From Phycisphaerales bacterium (GTDB lineage: Bacteria; Planctomycetota; Phycisphaerae; Phycisphaerales; UBA1924), in the NCBI GenBank assembly GCA_027019265.1, contig JALUWX010000032.1, positions 1-64,000 on the forward strand: DNA of 64,000 bases, read 5' to 3'. The position numbers and the translations under genes are program-made. This document shows, piece by piece, positions 18,111-26,734 of this stretch (its first letter is position 1; each line of letters begins with the position of its first letter). The notes beneath the pieces were generated by a model. That model made no database searches and had not been told where the DNA came from. It saw nothing but the letters and a program-made list of their open reading frames with translations.

Positions 18111-20209
18111 GGGGTGACTCCTTCGTAGGAGTCTGCGGTGCGAGCCCATTGGGTGATCGTGCTGAGACGACGGATGCACGCGGCGGCGCGGGTGCGAACG
18201 GACTCGTTGTGATCTTTGCGTGCGATGTGCTCGATCATCGACGCGATAGGTTTGAGCTCTTCTCGTTGGTAGGGGGAGGTGGCGCGTTCGAGGGCGCGTT
18301 GGGCGCACCAGACGGCGGCGGTCCGGTGGGTCTCGCGTTGATCCTGGAGCATCTCACGGAGCGCCTCGATCGCGCCGGTGTGGGTGTACTGGTCGTGGGT
18401 GTCGAGGAGCGCGCGCCTGAGGGCGCTGGAGCGGACCCGGTGGTGGTCGTCGCCTTTGTATTCGAGGAGTGTATCGGATTGGACGTGGGGTGTTTCGATC
18501 GCGTTGGCGCGGAGTCGGGGGTCGTCGTCGGTCAGGACGGCTTGGACGGCGCGCTTTGCGGCGATGGAGTCGATCCGGCCGAGCGCGCGGACGACGGTGG
18601 CGCGGACCCGGGCGGATTCGTGCTCCCGGGTCATGATCGCGAGGAGATCCTGCTCGAATCGCCGTTCCATGCTGAGCGCACAGACAAGGGTGATCGCGTT
18701 GATGATCTGGTCGTCGTCTCGGAAGAGGGCGCGGATGAGTCGAGCGAAGCCCGCGGGGTCGGAGTGCGCGAGTCGGCGGGCTTGGAGACGGGACTCGGGG
18801 CGCGAGGGGTCGGTGATGACGAGGCGGGCTCGTTCTTCCTCGGCGATACGCCGGACGAGGGGATCGCGTGATCGGGTGTTGGTCTGCGCGACGTTCAGAC
18901 GGCGGGACCAGGAGGGTGTTTCGGGGGTCGGGGGTGTCGCGCCTGTGGAGGACCAGCGCATCGCGGCGTGTCTGGCGACGGTGGGATTGGAGTCGAACAT
19001 GTAGTCGGTGAGGTCGATGGGATCCACGAGGTCCACGGCCGGGAGACGGATTGCGGGGTCCGGGTCGGCGAGAGCGGGTTCGAAGTGGGCTCGACGGCGA
19101 TGCGTTGGGAGGTCGAGGAGGGGGAGGATGCGGAGTCGGCCTCGGCGCGAACGGGGTGAGAGCAAGGGGAGGATGTCGAGTGTGGGGAGGACTTCGCTCT
19201 GCGCGTCTGGGTCGTCGTGGGTGGCGCGATCGGTGCGGATGCGCGCGATGGCGCTGGCTCGCTTGGGATCGAGCGCGAGGTGGGCGTTGTCCAGGACGAT
19301 CTCGTGCTCGATGGTGTCGGTCGCGATCTCGAGTCGGTCCGTGCAGGCCGGTGCGATCGGCGCGATGGCGGTCCATCGGAGGGCGCAGAGTCGCAGGATG
19401 GGCGCGGGTGTGCGTTTCAGGACGGTGCGGAGTGGGTCGTGGCTCGGGTGGTTGCGTTCGCGGAGGAGGCGGCGCATGCGCGTGATGGGCGCGGCTGAGA
19501 CGGGATCGTCGATGTGATCGATCAGGAGGAGGGAGGCGAGGAGGGGGGATCGGCGGCGGTGCTTGGCGAAGGACCAGGCGGCGTCGGCGATGGCTTCGAG
19601 CATCGCACCACGCTCGAGTTCGAGGACACGGGGGTCGCAGGGGATGGGGGTTCGGGTGTGGTCCCGGATGGCGGCGAGTTCTGGGCCGAGGAGCTTGGGG
19701 CTGATGTGATCGAGGAGGGTGAGCGCCATGGAGAGGAGGGTTTGGTCGGCGTCTTTGCTGACACGGGCGCTGGGGTCTTCGAGGAGATTGGCGGCGAGTG
19801 AGGCGAGCGCCGGGTCCGCGGTGTTCCGTGCGATGGAGAGCGCGACGAGTCGTTCGTCCTCGTGCTCGGACTGCGCGAGGGCGCGGGTGGCGTTGATCCA
19901 GGGTTCCCGGCCGAGCGCCAGCGCGAGGGGGCGGAGCGCGGAGTCGAGCTTTTTCCATCCCCGCGCGAGGGCGTTGAGCGCGTCGGTGCTGGAACGGGCG
20001 CGCCAGGCGTTGGCGAGGGATCCGAGGGGGGTTCGGAGGGTGGGATCGGTGCGGTAGCCGGCGATTTCGATGAGGAGCATCGCGCAGGATGCGCGTGTGT
20101 TGGGGTTGGTGGTGAGGAGCCCTTCGGCGAGTGCGGCGACACGTTGGCGCACGGGGAGCTTGGCGATAAGCGTCAGTGGGTCAACGGGTTGGGTCGTTTG
20201 CTTGGTCAC
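18107..20209 (-). CDS. Large HEAT-repeat-like protein of unknown function
   Basis: The 700-residue product is built almost entirely of amphipathic helices in pairs, as in HEAT/armadillo-type solenoids. Examples are VRQRVAALAEGLLTTNPNTR, ATVVRALGRIDSIAAKRAVQ and ALREMLQDQRETHRTAAVWC. There is no signal peptide, so it should be cytoplasmic. Such proteins are scaffolds or binding platforms; no enzyme motif is visible. It starts with GTG at 20209; a TATAAT box lies about 70 bases upstream. The overlapping small membrane protein gene suggests that the solenoid works at the membrane. Confidence 0.75.
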   Translation of the reverse strand: MTKQTTQPVDPLTLIAKLPVRQRVAALAEGLLTTNPNTRASCAMLLIEIAGYRTDPTLRTPLGSLANAWRARSSTDALNALARGWKKLDSALRPLALALGREPWINATRALAQSEHEDERLVALSIARNTADPALASLAANLLEDPSARVSKDADQTLLSMALTLLDHISPKLLGPELAAIRDHTRTPIPCDPRVLELERGAMLEAIADAAWSFAKHRRRSPLLASLLLIDHIDDPVSAAPITRMRRLLRERNHPSHDPLRTVLKRTPAPILRLCALRWTAIAPIAPACTDRLEIATDTIEHEIVLDNAHLALDPKRASAIARIRTDRATHDDPDAQSEVLPTLDILPLLSPRSRRGRLRILPLLDLPTHRRRAHFEPALADPDPAIRLPAVDLVDPIDLTDYMFDSNPTVARHAAMRWSSTGATPPTPETPSWSRRLNVAQTNTRSRDPLVRRIAEEERARLVITDPSRPESRLQARRLAHSDPAGFARLIRALFRDDDQIINAITLVCALSMERRFEQDLLAIMTREHESARVRATVVRALGRIDSIAAKRAVQAVLTDDDPRLRANAIETPHVQSDTLLEYKGDDHHRVRSSALRRALLDTHDQYTHTGAIEALREMLQDQRETHRTAAVWCAQRALERATSPYQREELKPIASMIEHIARKDHNESVRTRAAACIRRLSTITQWARTADSYEGVTP

Positions 20210-20262
20210 ACGCGGGGTCGGGGTCTCGGATCAGGGGGGTGATTGGAGGATATCCCCAAATC

Positions 20263-20284
20263 GTACATTTGTACGCGAATTATA
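20263..20284 (-). promoter_or_regulatory. TATAAT box and adjacent inverted repeat upstream of the HEAT-like gene
   Basis: On the minus strand a perfect TATAAT (20284-20279) lies about 70 bases before the GTG start. No good -35 box is seen at the expected distance. Just downstream, GTACATTTGTAC (20263-20274) is an inverted repeat covering the expected transcription start, a position typical for a repressor site. Confidence 0.45.
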
Positions 20285-20350
20285 CAATCTGTCGTGGTGT
20301 GCTGCTCAGGGGACCTGCTATCTTGTGCCCTTGGTGAGAAAGTCTGTCGA

Positions 20351-20379
20351 TTGACACGAACGTGGATCGAGGGAATCTC
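20351..20379 (+). promoter_or_regulatory. Possible promoter of the unknown gene at 20497
   Basis: A consensus TTGACA (20351-20356) is followed after 17 bases by AATCTC, a weak -10 box. Only the -35 hexamer is convincing. Confidence 0.3.
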
Positions 20380-20496
20380 CGGGATTCTCTCAAGCATTGA
20401 TGGTTTATCGGTCGTGTTTATTCGGGGACACCAGCTTTCTCTCGTGGGACAGCACCTGATCGGCGAGGGGTCGATCCTTGCCATGGGAAGGAATCC

Positions 20497-21057
20497 ATGG
20501 GACTCGCACACACAGCGGATTCACACGGCACAGCCAAACTCCAGTCGTACCAAACCGTCTTGACGGGGAAGTTGCTGCATCCTGAGCTGTTCCGGATCGA
20601 GGTATCGACTCGGGTTGAGAAGCCCACGTATTTGTTCTCGGCTTGGGTGCTCCGGGGGGCACATGTGTGCTCGTTCACGACCTCGAAGGGTGCTGCGACG
20701 GAGGTGGTCTCGGATTCGGTTGCGGCGGTCCCGGGCGCGAGCGTGATCGATTCGTTCCTGTGCGCGGGGGAGCGGGACGCGCAGCGGCAGGTGGAGGGGA
20801 CGAACATTGTCCATATGACGGCGGCGCAGACGGAGCAGCTCCCGGAGCATCTGTACACGGATACGTACAGCGAGCTTGATGAGATGGCTCGTGGTTCGGG
20901 GTCGCTCGTCCATCGGTACAGCGATCAGGTGGGCTCGTGCATGAGCATTGTGGATGTTCAGGAGTACGCGAAGGAGATCCACTTCCAGGCGTATCACATG
21001 GTGGCCGGGGAGGGGTTGGTGCTCCGGACGCAGTCGATTTTCGAGATCCGGGGCTGA
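20497..21057 (+). CDS. Conserved-looking protein of unknown function
   Basis: 186 residues, no signal peptide and no membrane helix. The sequence is a mixed alpha/beta protein (for example LFRIEVSTRVEKPTYLFSAW, then SMSIVDVQEYAKEIHFQAYH-like strands near the end). I do not recognise the family. It has a good GGAAGGA ribosome binding site 6 bases before ATG 20497, and normal codon use, so it is very likely real. It stands alone between the HEAT-like gene and ileS. Confidence 0.65.
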   Translation: MGLAHTADSHGTAKLQSYQTVLTGKLLHPELFRIEVSTRVEKPTYLFSAWVLRGAHVCSFTTSKGAATEVVSDSVAAVPGASVIDSFLCAGERDAQRQVEGTNIVHMTAAQTEQLPEHLYTDTYSELDEMARGSGSLVHRYSDQVGSCMSIVDVQEYAKEIHFQAYHMVAGEGLVLRTQSIFEIRG

Positions 21058-21364
21058 ATCGGGTGACGCGTTGATTTTCTGGGGGATCGGGGGGATCGGC
21101 GGCGCTGGATGGTCGATGGCGTGGGTATGCTTGTGTCGATGAGTCACGGAGCTTGTCCCAACCGAGGGCCGCAGAGCCGCCGAATTCCGATGCCCCGCTG
21201 AGGGCTCGGGTTATCCGTGTGGATGGCTGGGGGAGCTCTGGTGGGGCGCTGATCGGATGGACTGATCCTGATCGGCACGACGAATACGATTGAAACACAG
21301 ACACCCTGACCCGTGTTGATGGCTCGGAATCGAGGATCGCGCGGGCGATGATGGACCATTGACC
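21058..21364 (+). other. Leader region of ileS, possibly structured RNA
   Basis: 307 bases without a gene. The middle part (about 21158-21215) can fold on itself: AACCGAG pairs imperfectly with CTCGGGTT, with a GC-rich stretch between. I looked for T-box, SAM and cobalamin riboswitch cores and saw none. It should contain the ileS promoter, but no clear -35/-10 pair is visible. Confidence 0.3.
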
Positions 21365-24283
21365 ATGTCCGAGACGACCGAGACTCCGAACTACAAGAAG
21401 TCCCTGAACCTTCCGAAGACCACGTTCCCGATGAAGGCGAACTTGGTGCAGAACGAGCCCGCTTCGCTCAAGCGTTGGGGGACGCTCGGTGAGAAGAAGG
21501 GGTTGTACCACGCGATGACGGAGACGAGCGCGGGGCGCGAGCGGTTCGTGTTCCACGACGGGCCTCCGTATGCGAACGGGTCGATCCACCTTGGTCACTT
21601 GATGAACAAGTGTCTGAAGGACTTCGTGGTGCGCTCGAAGTTCATGAACGGGTTTGATTGCCCGTACGTCCCTGGGTGGGACTGTCACGGTCTTCCGATC
21701 GAACATCGGGTGATGACGGATCTGGTGGAGTCGGGGAAAGCGGCGAAGCTCGATGGGTTGTCGGATGACAACCGTCGGATGGCGGTGCGCCGGGAGTGCA
21801 AAGCGTACGCCGACAAGCAGATCAAGCTGCAGCGCGGGCAGATGGAGCGCTTGCTGACGGTGGCGGATTACGAGGATCCGTATCTGACGTTCGAGCCCCG
21901 ATATGAGGCGGGGGTGCTCGAGGTGCTGGCCGGACTGTGCGAGCAGGGGCTGGTGTACAAGGCGCTCAAGCCCGTGCACTGGTCGGTCGCGAACGAGACG
22001 GCGCTTGCTGATGCGGAGTTGGAGTATCAGGACCGTGAGGATCTGTCCGTGTACGTGGACTTCGAGGCGCGGGACGCGGATGCGGTGTACGACGCGTTCG
22101 GGCTCGAGGGGGATGCGCGGCCGACGGCGACGCCGAGCTTCATGATCTGGACGACGACCCCGTGGACGCTCCCGGCGAACCTGGCGATCGCGGTGCACGA
22201 GAAGTTCACGTATGCGATGGTCCGGATCGACGGGAACTACACGGTGCTCGCGCAGGAGCTGATCGAGGGTGTGACGAAGCTCGCGAAGAGCGAGGACGTT
22301 GAGGTGCTCGCGACGACGACGGGTGATCGGCTCGTCGGGCTCGGGTATGTGCATGCGTTCCGTGATGCGCCCCCCACTCCTTCGGGTGATCCCGATGCGG
22401 ATACGTCCACGTGCTACACGGTGGTGAGCGCGGACTACGTGACGCTCGAGGACGGCACGGGTCTGGTGCACACGGCTCCGGGTCACGGTGCTGACGACTA
22501 CCAGACGGGGCTCAAGAACGGGCTCCCGGTGTACTGCCCGGTGCGCGGGGACGGGACGTACGACGAGACGGTCCCGGAGTGGCTCGCTGGGATGTCGATC
22601 TGGGACGCGAACCAGAAGGTCGCGGATCTGCTGACCGAGTCCGGGCACATGTTCCATGCGCACACGTTCATGCACAGCTACCCGCACGACTGGCGAAGCA
22701 AGACCCCCGTGATCTTCCGGTGTACGGAGCAGTGGTTTGTCGGGGTCGATCGTGAGACGAAACGGGACGGGCGATCGCTGCGTGAGTTGGCGCTGAAAGC
22801 GACGGGTGAGGATCGATCGGTGCAGTACGTGCCGAGCTGGGGCCGGAACCGGATGCGCGGGATGCTCGAGTCTCGGCCGGACTGGTGTATCTCCCGTCAG
22901 CGCTCGTGGGGCCTCCCGATCCCGGCGTTTACGCTCCCGGACGGGGGCGCGTTCATGACGAGTGCGAGTGTGCTCGCGGTGACCGAGGTGATCCGTGCGA
23001 AGGGTTCGGACGCGTGGTTCACGGAGGACCCGGCGACGCTGCTTGCGCACTACGACCCGACGAGCGATCCGGATGCGCCCGGGGTGCTGAAGGACGGATC
23101 GGTGTCGTTCGAGCAGTTGACGAAGGGGCAGGACATCTTGGATGTGTGGTTCGAGTCCGGGTCGTCGTGGAACGCGGTGATGCGTCAACGCTCGGAGGGG
23201 AAGGACTTCCCTGTTCAGCTGTACCTTGAGGGGTCGGACCAGCATCGGGGTTGGTTCCAGTTGTCGTTGCTGCCGTCCTTGGGTGTGATGGGTCGTCCTG
23301 CGTTCCGGACCCTGCTCACGCACGGGTTCATGGTGGACAAGGACGGGAAGAAGTTGTCCAAGTCGTCGGGCGCTTCGCTCAAGGATCTGTTCGAGCGGTA
23401 CGGCGCGGATGTGCTGCGTTGGTGGGTGAGCTCGCTTGCGTATGAAAACGACGTGAAGGTGGACGAAGAGTTCTTCAAGAACTCGGGCGAGTCCTACCGG
23501 AAGATCCGGAACACGCTGCGCTTTATGCTTTCGAATCTCAACGACTTCGATGCGCCGGAATCCTTGGACTTCTCCGGGTTCCATGTGCACTCGATCGATG
23601 CGTGGGTGCTGGGTGAGTACAACACCATGCGCGATGCGGTCGTCGGCGCGTTCGAGAAGTATGCGTTCCATGAGGCGCACAAGCTGCTGTACAAGTTCTG
23701 CAACACGACGCTGTCGGCGGAGTACTTGTCGGCGGTGAAGGACCGGTTGTACTGCGATGCGCCGGATTCAGAACGTCGTCGGAACACGCAGAAGACGCTT
23801 TGGTTCCTCACGGATGCACTGTGCAAGCTGCTCGCGCCGGTGCTGTGTCACACGGCGGACGAGGCGTATCGGGCGCTGCGCGGGGCGGATCCGAAAGACG
23901 GGTCGGTGTGTGTGCATCTGACGGGGTTCCCGGAGCGCGTCAAGCTCGAGAGCGCCACGGGGTGGCCCAAGGTGATGGAACTGCTCGAGGGTGTGGCGAA
24001 GACGATCGAGAACGCTCGGACCGAGCGTGGGATCGACAATCCGCTTGATCTCGGTGTGAAACTCCCGGATCCGGAGGGGATGCTGAAGTGGTTCGATCGG
24101 GTTGATCTCGCGGACCTGCTGGGTGTCTCGCGCGTCGAGGTCGGGGGCGATTCGGTTGAGGTCCTGGACCTGCGCGAGGAGCCCCGGTGCGATCGTTCGT
24201 GGAAGCGTGACGGGACGGTGAAACGTCGCGCGGACGGCGGGATGTTGTCGGATCGGGACGCGCTGGCCGTCGGTACGGTGTGA
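21365..24283 (+). CDS. ileS: Isoleucyl-tRNA synthetase
   Basis: Charges tRNA-Ile with isoleucine in the cytoplasm. The class I signatures are present: PPYANGSIHLGH (HIGH box) and KDGKKLSKSSG (KMSKS box). The editing domain has TTPWTLPANLAIAV, and the anticodon-binding region YRKIRNTLRFMLSNL is typical of IleS. Length 972 residues is normal. No Cys4 zinc finger is seen at the C-terminus, where bacterial type 1 enzymes usually have one; the protein ends with RADGGMLSDRDALAVGTV. ATG 21365 is taken as the start; TTG 21359 is also in frame. Confidence 0.95.
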   Translation: MSETTETPNYKKSLNLPKTTFPMKANLVQNEPASLKRWGTLGEKKGLYHAMTETSAGRERFVFHDGPPYANGSIHLGHLMNKCLKDFVVRSKFMNGFDCPYVPGWDCHGLPIEHRVMTDLVESGKAAKLDGLSDDNRRMAVRRECKAYADKQIKLQRGQMERLLTVADYEDPYLTFEPRYEAGVLEVLAGLCEQGLVYKALKPVHWSVANETALADAELEYQDREDLSVYVDFEARDADAVYDAFGLEGDARPTATPSFMIWTTTPWTLPANLAIAVHEKFTYAMVRIDGNYTVLAQELIEGVTKLAKSEDVEVLATTTGDRLVGLGYVHAFRDAPPTPSGDPDADTSTCYTVVSADYVTLEDGTGLVHTAPGHGADDYQTGLKNGLPVYCPVRGDGTYDETVPEWLAGMSIWDANQKVADLLTESGHMFHAHTFMHSYPHDWRSKTPVIFRCTEQWFVGVDRETKRDGRSLRELALKATGEDRSVQYVPSWGRNRMRGMLESRPDWCISRQRSWGLPIPAFTLPDGGAFMTSASVLAVTEVIRAKGSDAWFTEDPATLLAHYDPTSDPDAPGVLKDGSVSFEQLTKGQDILDVWFESGSSWNAVMRQRSEGKDFPVQLYLEGSDQHRGWFQLSLLPSLGVMGRPAFRTLLTHGFMVDKDGKKLSKSSGASLKDLFERYGADVLRWWVSSLAYENDVKVDEEFFKNSGESYRKIRNTLRFMLSNLNDFDAPESLDFSGFHVHSIDAWVLGEYNTMRDAVVGAFEKYAFHEAHKLLYKFCNTTLSAEYLSAVKDRLYCDAPDSERRRNTQKTLWFLTDALCKLLAPVLCHTADEAYRALRGADPKDGSVCVHLTGFPERVKLESATGWPKVMELLEGVAKTIENARTERGIDNPLDLGVKLPDPEGMLKWFDRVDLADLLGVSRVEVGGDSVEVLDLREEPRCDRSWKRDGTVKRRADGGMLSDRDALAVGTV

Positions 24284-24413
24284 GTCCGAGAACGGGTTGA
24301 AGGGAATCGGGTTGTGCGGATCGCGGGGTTGATCCGGGCGCGGTGGGTGTGAGTGTGGTGCGCAGACAACGCGCATGGGTTGCGGTGTGTGGTGTGCGGC
24401 CGACAATTGGGGC

Positions 24414-25286
24414 ATGTCGCACGATGAGAACAATGTTCCGGGTGGTGGTACGGGTCCTGATCCGAGGGTGGTCCGTCCTCCGGGGGTGCTTTCGCCCAAC
24501 GATCCTTCTTCGGGTCCTGTGAGCGCCGATCAGCTCACGGTGCTGGCGCATGATCTGAGCAACATGATCGATGGATCGATGCGCTGGCTCGGGCTCGCGA
24601 TCGCGGCGATGCCCGAGGGCGCGGCGAGTGATCCGGGTGAGGAGCTGAGCGCGGCTCGTCAGCAGATCGAGACGGTTCAAGCGACGCTTCATCGGATGAG
24701 CTCGCTCGTGGGCGCGGCGATGCGGAGCGCAACGGTCCCGATCGGGTCCCCGATGCTCGGGGTGAGCGAGAGTGTCACGATCGGGATGGCGGTCGATCAT
24801 GCGATCGACGTGGTGCGGCCTTTGGCTGCGCAGTGCGGGGTGAGGATCGAGGCGCAGATCGAACCCGAGGCGGGCGCGGTCGCTGCGGGTCCCGTGTACA
24901 CGGTGATTCTCAACGGGCTATTCAATGCGGCTCAGTCGATCGAGCGTTCTCAGCGCCGGGATCCGCTCGACCCGAGCGGTCGGATCAATGTGAACGTGTC
25001 GCTGGTGAGCAACGGGGACGAGCTGCTGATCGACATCATCGATGACGGGCAGGGGCTCGGGACGCTGGACGATGTATCGAGATGCTTCGAGCACGGGTTC
25101 TCGTGTCGATCCGAGGGTTCCGGGATGGGGCTCTCGATGAGCAAGCGGATCGTGGAGTCGCTCGAGGGTGTGATCGAGTTGATGAAGCGGGACGACACGA
25201 TCGGGCATGCCCGGCCGGGCGCGATCCTGAGAATACGGATCCCGACCCAGCACCCCAGCTGCGATCCGGATCGATTGATCGGGTGA
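24414..25286 (+). CDS. Soluble sensor histidine kinase (NtrB-like)
   Basis: 290 residues without a membrane segment. The phosphoacceptor helix is probably LAHDLSNMIDGSMRW (His near residue 46). The ATPase domain follows with the N-box region VYTVILNGLFNAAQS, IDIIDDGQGLG (G1) and GSGMGLSMSKRI (G2). There is no recognisable sensor domain in the first 40 residues, so the signal may come from a partner protein. The stop codon is 2 bases before the start of the response regulator gene, so the pair is one operon. ATG 24414 is preferred over the longer frame from 24375. Confidence 0.85.
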   Translation: MSHDENNVPGGGTGPDPRVVRPPGVLSPNDPSSGPVSADQLTVLAHDLSNMIDGSMRWLGLAIAAMPEGAASDPGEELSAARQQIETVQATLHRMSSLVGAAMRSATVPIGSPMLGVSESVTIGMAVDHAIDVVRPLAAQCGVRIEAQIEPEAGAVAAGPVYTVILNGLFNAAQSIERSQRRDPLDPSGRINVNVSLVSNGDELLIDIIDDGQGLGTLDDVSRCFEHGFSCRSEGSGMGLSMSKRIVESLEGVIELMKRDDTIGHARPGAILRIRIPTQHPSCDPDRLIG

Positions 25287-25288
25287 GT

Positions 25289-26725
25289 ATGGGCTCCAGC
25301 AACGGACAAGCTGCGCGGGCGCGTGTGATCGTGGTGGACGATGACGCGATCGTTGCGAAGTCGATTGCGGCGTTCTATTCGGGCGAGGGTTGCGAGACGC
25401 ACTCGTGCGCGGATCCGGGTCACGCGATGACGATGCTGAAAGAGACGAGCGACTCCCCCACTGTTGTGGTGCTCGATGTGCATCTTGGTGGGACGGACGG
25501 GATCGAGGCGCTGCGTGAGATCCGTTCGGCGCATCCGTCGGTGCCGGTGGTGATGCTGACTGGGTACGCGACGGTGGAGACGGCGGTGGAGTCGCTCCGG
25601 ATGGGCGCGATCGATTTCCTGACCAAGCCCATCGTGGACGACGAGCTGCGTGCTGCGTTGGATCGGGCTCTGAACCATGTCGCGATGGATGTTTCCGGGG
25701 GCAAGAAGCGGACAGTGCGCGGGGGCTTCGGGGCGATGGACTGCGTGATCGGGATGGATCCCCGGATGGTGAGGATCAACGAGATCGTGCGCGCGGTTGC
25801 TCCGTCGAGGACGACGGTGCTGATGAGCGGCGAATCGGGTGTGGGGAAGAGCATGATCGCCCGCGCGATCCATGATGCTTCGGATCGGAGGCGGAAGCCG
25901 TTCGTGGAGTTGTCGTGCGGGTCGATCCCGGAGACGCTGCTCGAGAGCGAGCTCTTCGGTCATGTGAAGGGCGCGTTCACGGGGGCGCACGCGGACAAGA
26001 TCGGTCGGTTCGAGGCGGCGCGTGGGGGGACGCTGTTCCTCGACGAGATCAACAGTGCGCCGGCTTCGATGCAGCTCAAGCTGCTGCGTGTGCTCCAGGA
26101 GAAACGGTTCGAGCAGGTGGGTTCGAGCGAGACGATCGAGGCGGACGTGCGGGTGGTGCTTGCGAGCAATCAGGATCTGGAGGCGCTGGTCGCTCGGGGT
26201 GCGTTCCGTGAGGATCTGTACCATCGGATCAACGTGGTGACGATCGATGTCCCGGCGTTGCGCGAGCGCCCTGGAGATATCGAATCGATCGCGGAGCACT
26301 TTCTTGAGGTGCAACGAGCGGAGCTCGGACGCGCGTTCGTTGGCTTCAGTGATGAGGCGATGAAGGCGCTGAAGTCGTATTCGTTCCCGGGGAACGTGCG
26401 CGAGCTCTCGAACATCGTGGAGCACGCGTGTGTGCTGTCGAAGGGGCTCACGATCGGGGTGGACGATCTCCCTGAACGTGTGGTCAGCGACCGGGGTTCG
26501 GTCGTGATTGGGCGCGACGAGGTCGTAAGCGATGACGAGTTCGTGCCCATGTCGTTGCACGATGCGTTGGTTGCGCCGGAGCGCCGGATCATCCTGGACA
26601 CGCTCGGGTCGTGCGATTGGAATCGGACGAAGGCCGCGGAGATCCTGGGGATCAACCGGACGACGCTCTACAAGAAGATGAAGCAGCTTGGGATCGACCC
26701 GGAGACGCACGCTCGCGCGGGGTGA
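25289..26725 (+). CDS. Sigma-54-dependent response regulator (NtrC family)
   Basis: 478 residues in three domains. The receiver domain (about 10-125) has acidic residues VVDDD, phosphoacceptor Asp in VVLDVH and the Lys of LTKP. The AAA+ domain (about 150-385) has Walker A GESGVGKS, the sigma-54 contact loop [13 protein letters not shown], Walker B GTLFLDEI and the arginine-finger region [12 protein letters not shown]. The C-terminal Fis-type helix-turn-helix is [20 protein letters not shown]. It activates sigma-54 promoters after phosphorylation by the kinase encoded just before it. The target genes are not evident; no clear -24/-12 promoter was noticed in the window. Confidence 0.94.
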   Translation: MGSSNGQAARARVIVVDDDAIVAKSIAAFYSGEGCETHSCADPGHAMTMLKETSDSPTVVVLDVHLGGTDGIEALREIRSAHPSVPVVMLTGYATVETAVESLRMGAIDFLTKPIVDDELRAALDRALNHVAMDVSGGKKRTVRGGFGAMDCVIGMDPRMVRINEIVRAVAPSRTTVLMSGESGVGKSMIARAIHDASDRRRKPFVELSCGSIPETLLESELFGHVKGAFTGAHADKIGRFEAARGGTLFLDEINSAPASMQLKLLRVLQEKRFEQVGSSETIEADVRVVLASNQDLEALVARGAFREDLYHRINVVTIDVPALRERPGDIESIAEHFLEVQRAELGRAFVGFSDEAMKALKSYSFPGNVRELSNIVEHACVLSKGLTIGVDDLPERVVSDRGSVVIGRDEVVSDDEFVPMSLHDALVAPERRIILDTLGSCDWNRTKAAEILGINRTTLYKKMKQLGIDPETHARAG

Positions 26726-26734
26726 GGCGCGGGA

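Noticed and set aside
21058-21364. T-box leader or tRNA gene before ileS
   Set aside because: No T-box core, no cloverleaf and no TpsiC-arm sequence found.
20675-23680. 1001-codon open frame on the minus strand
   Set aside because: It lies antisense to ileS, is Arg/His/Leu-rich without domain order, and is explained by G/C-biased third positions of the real gene.
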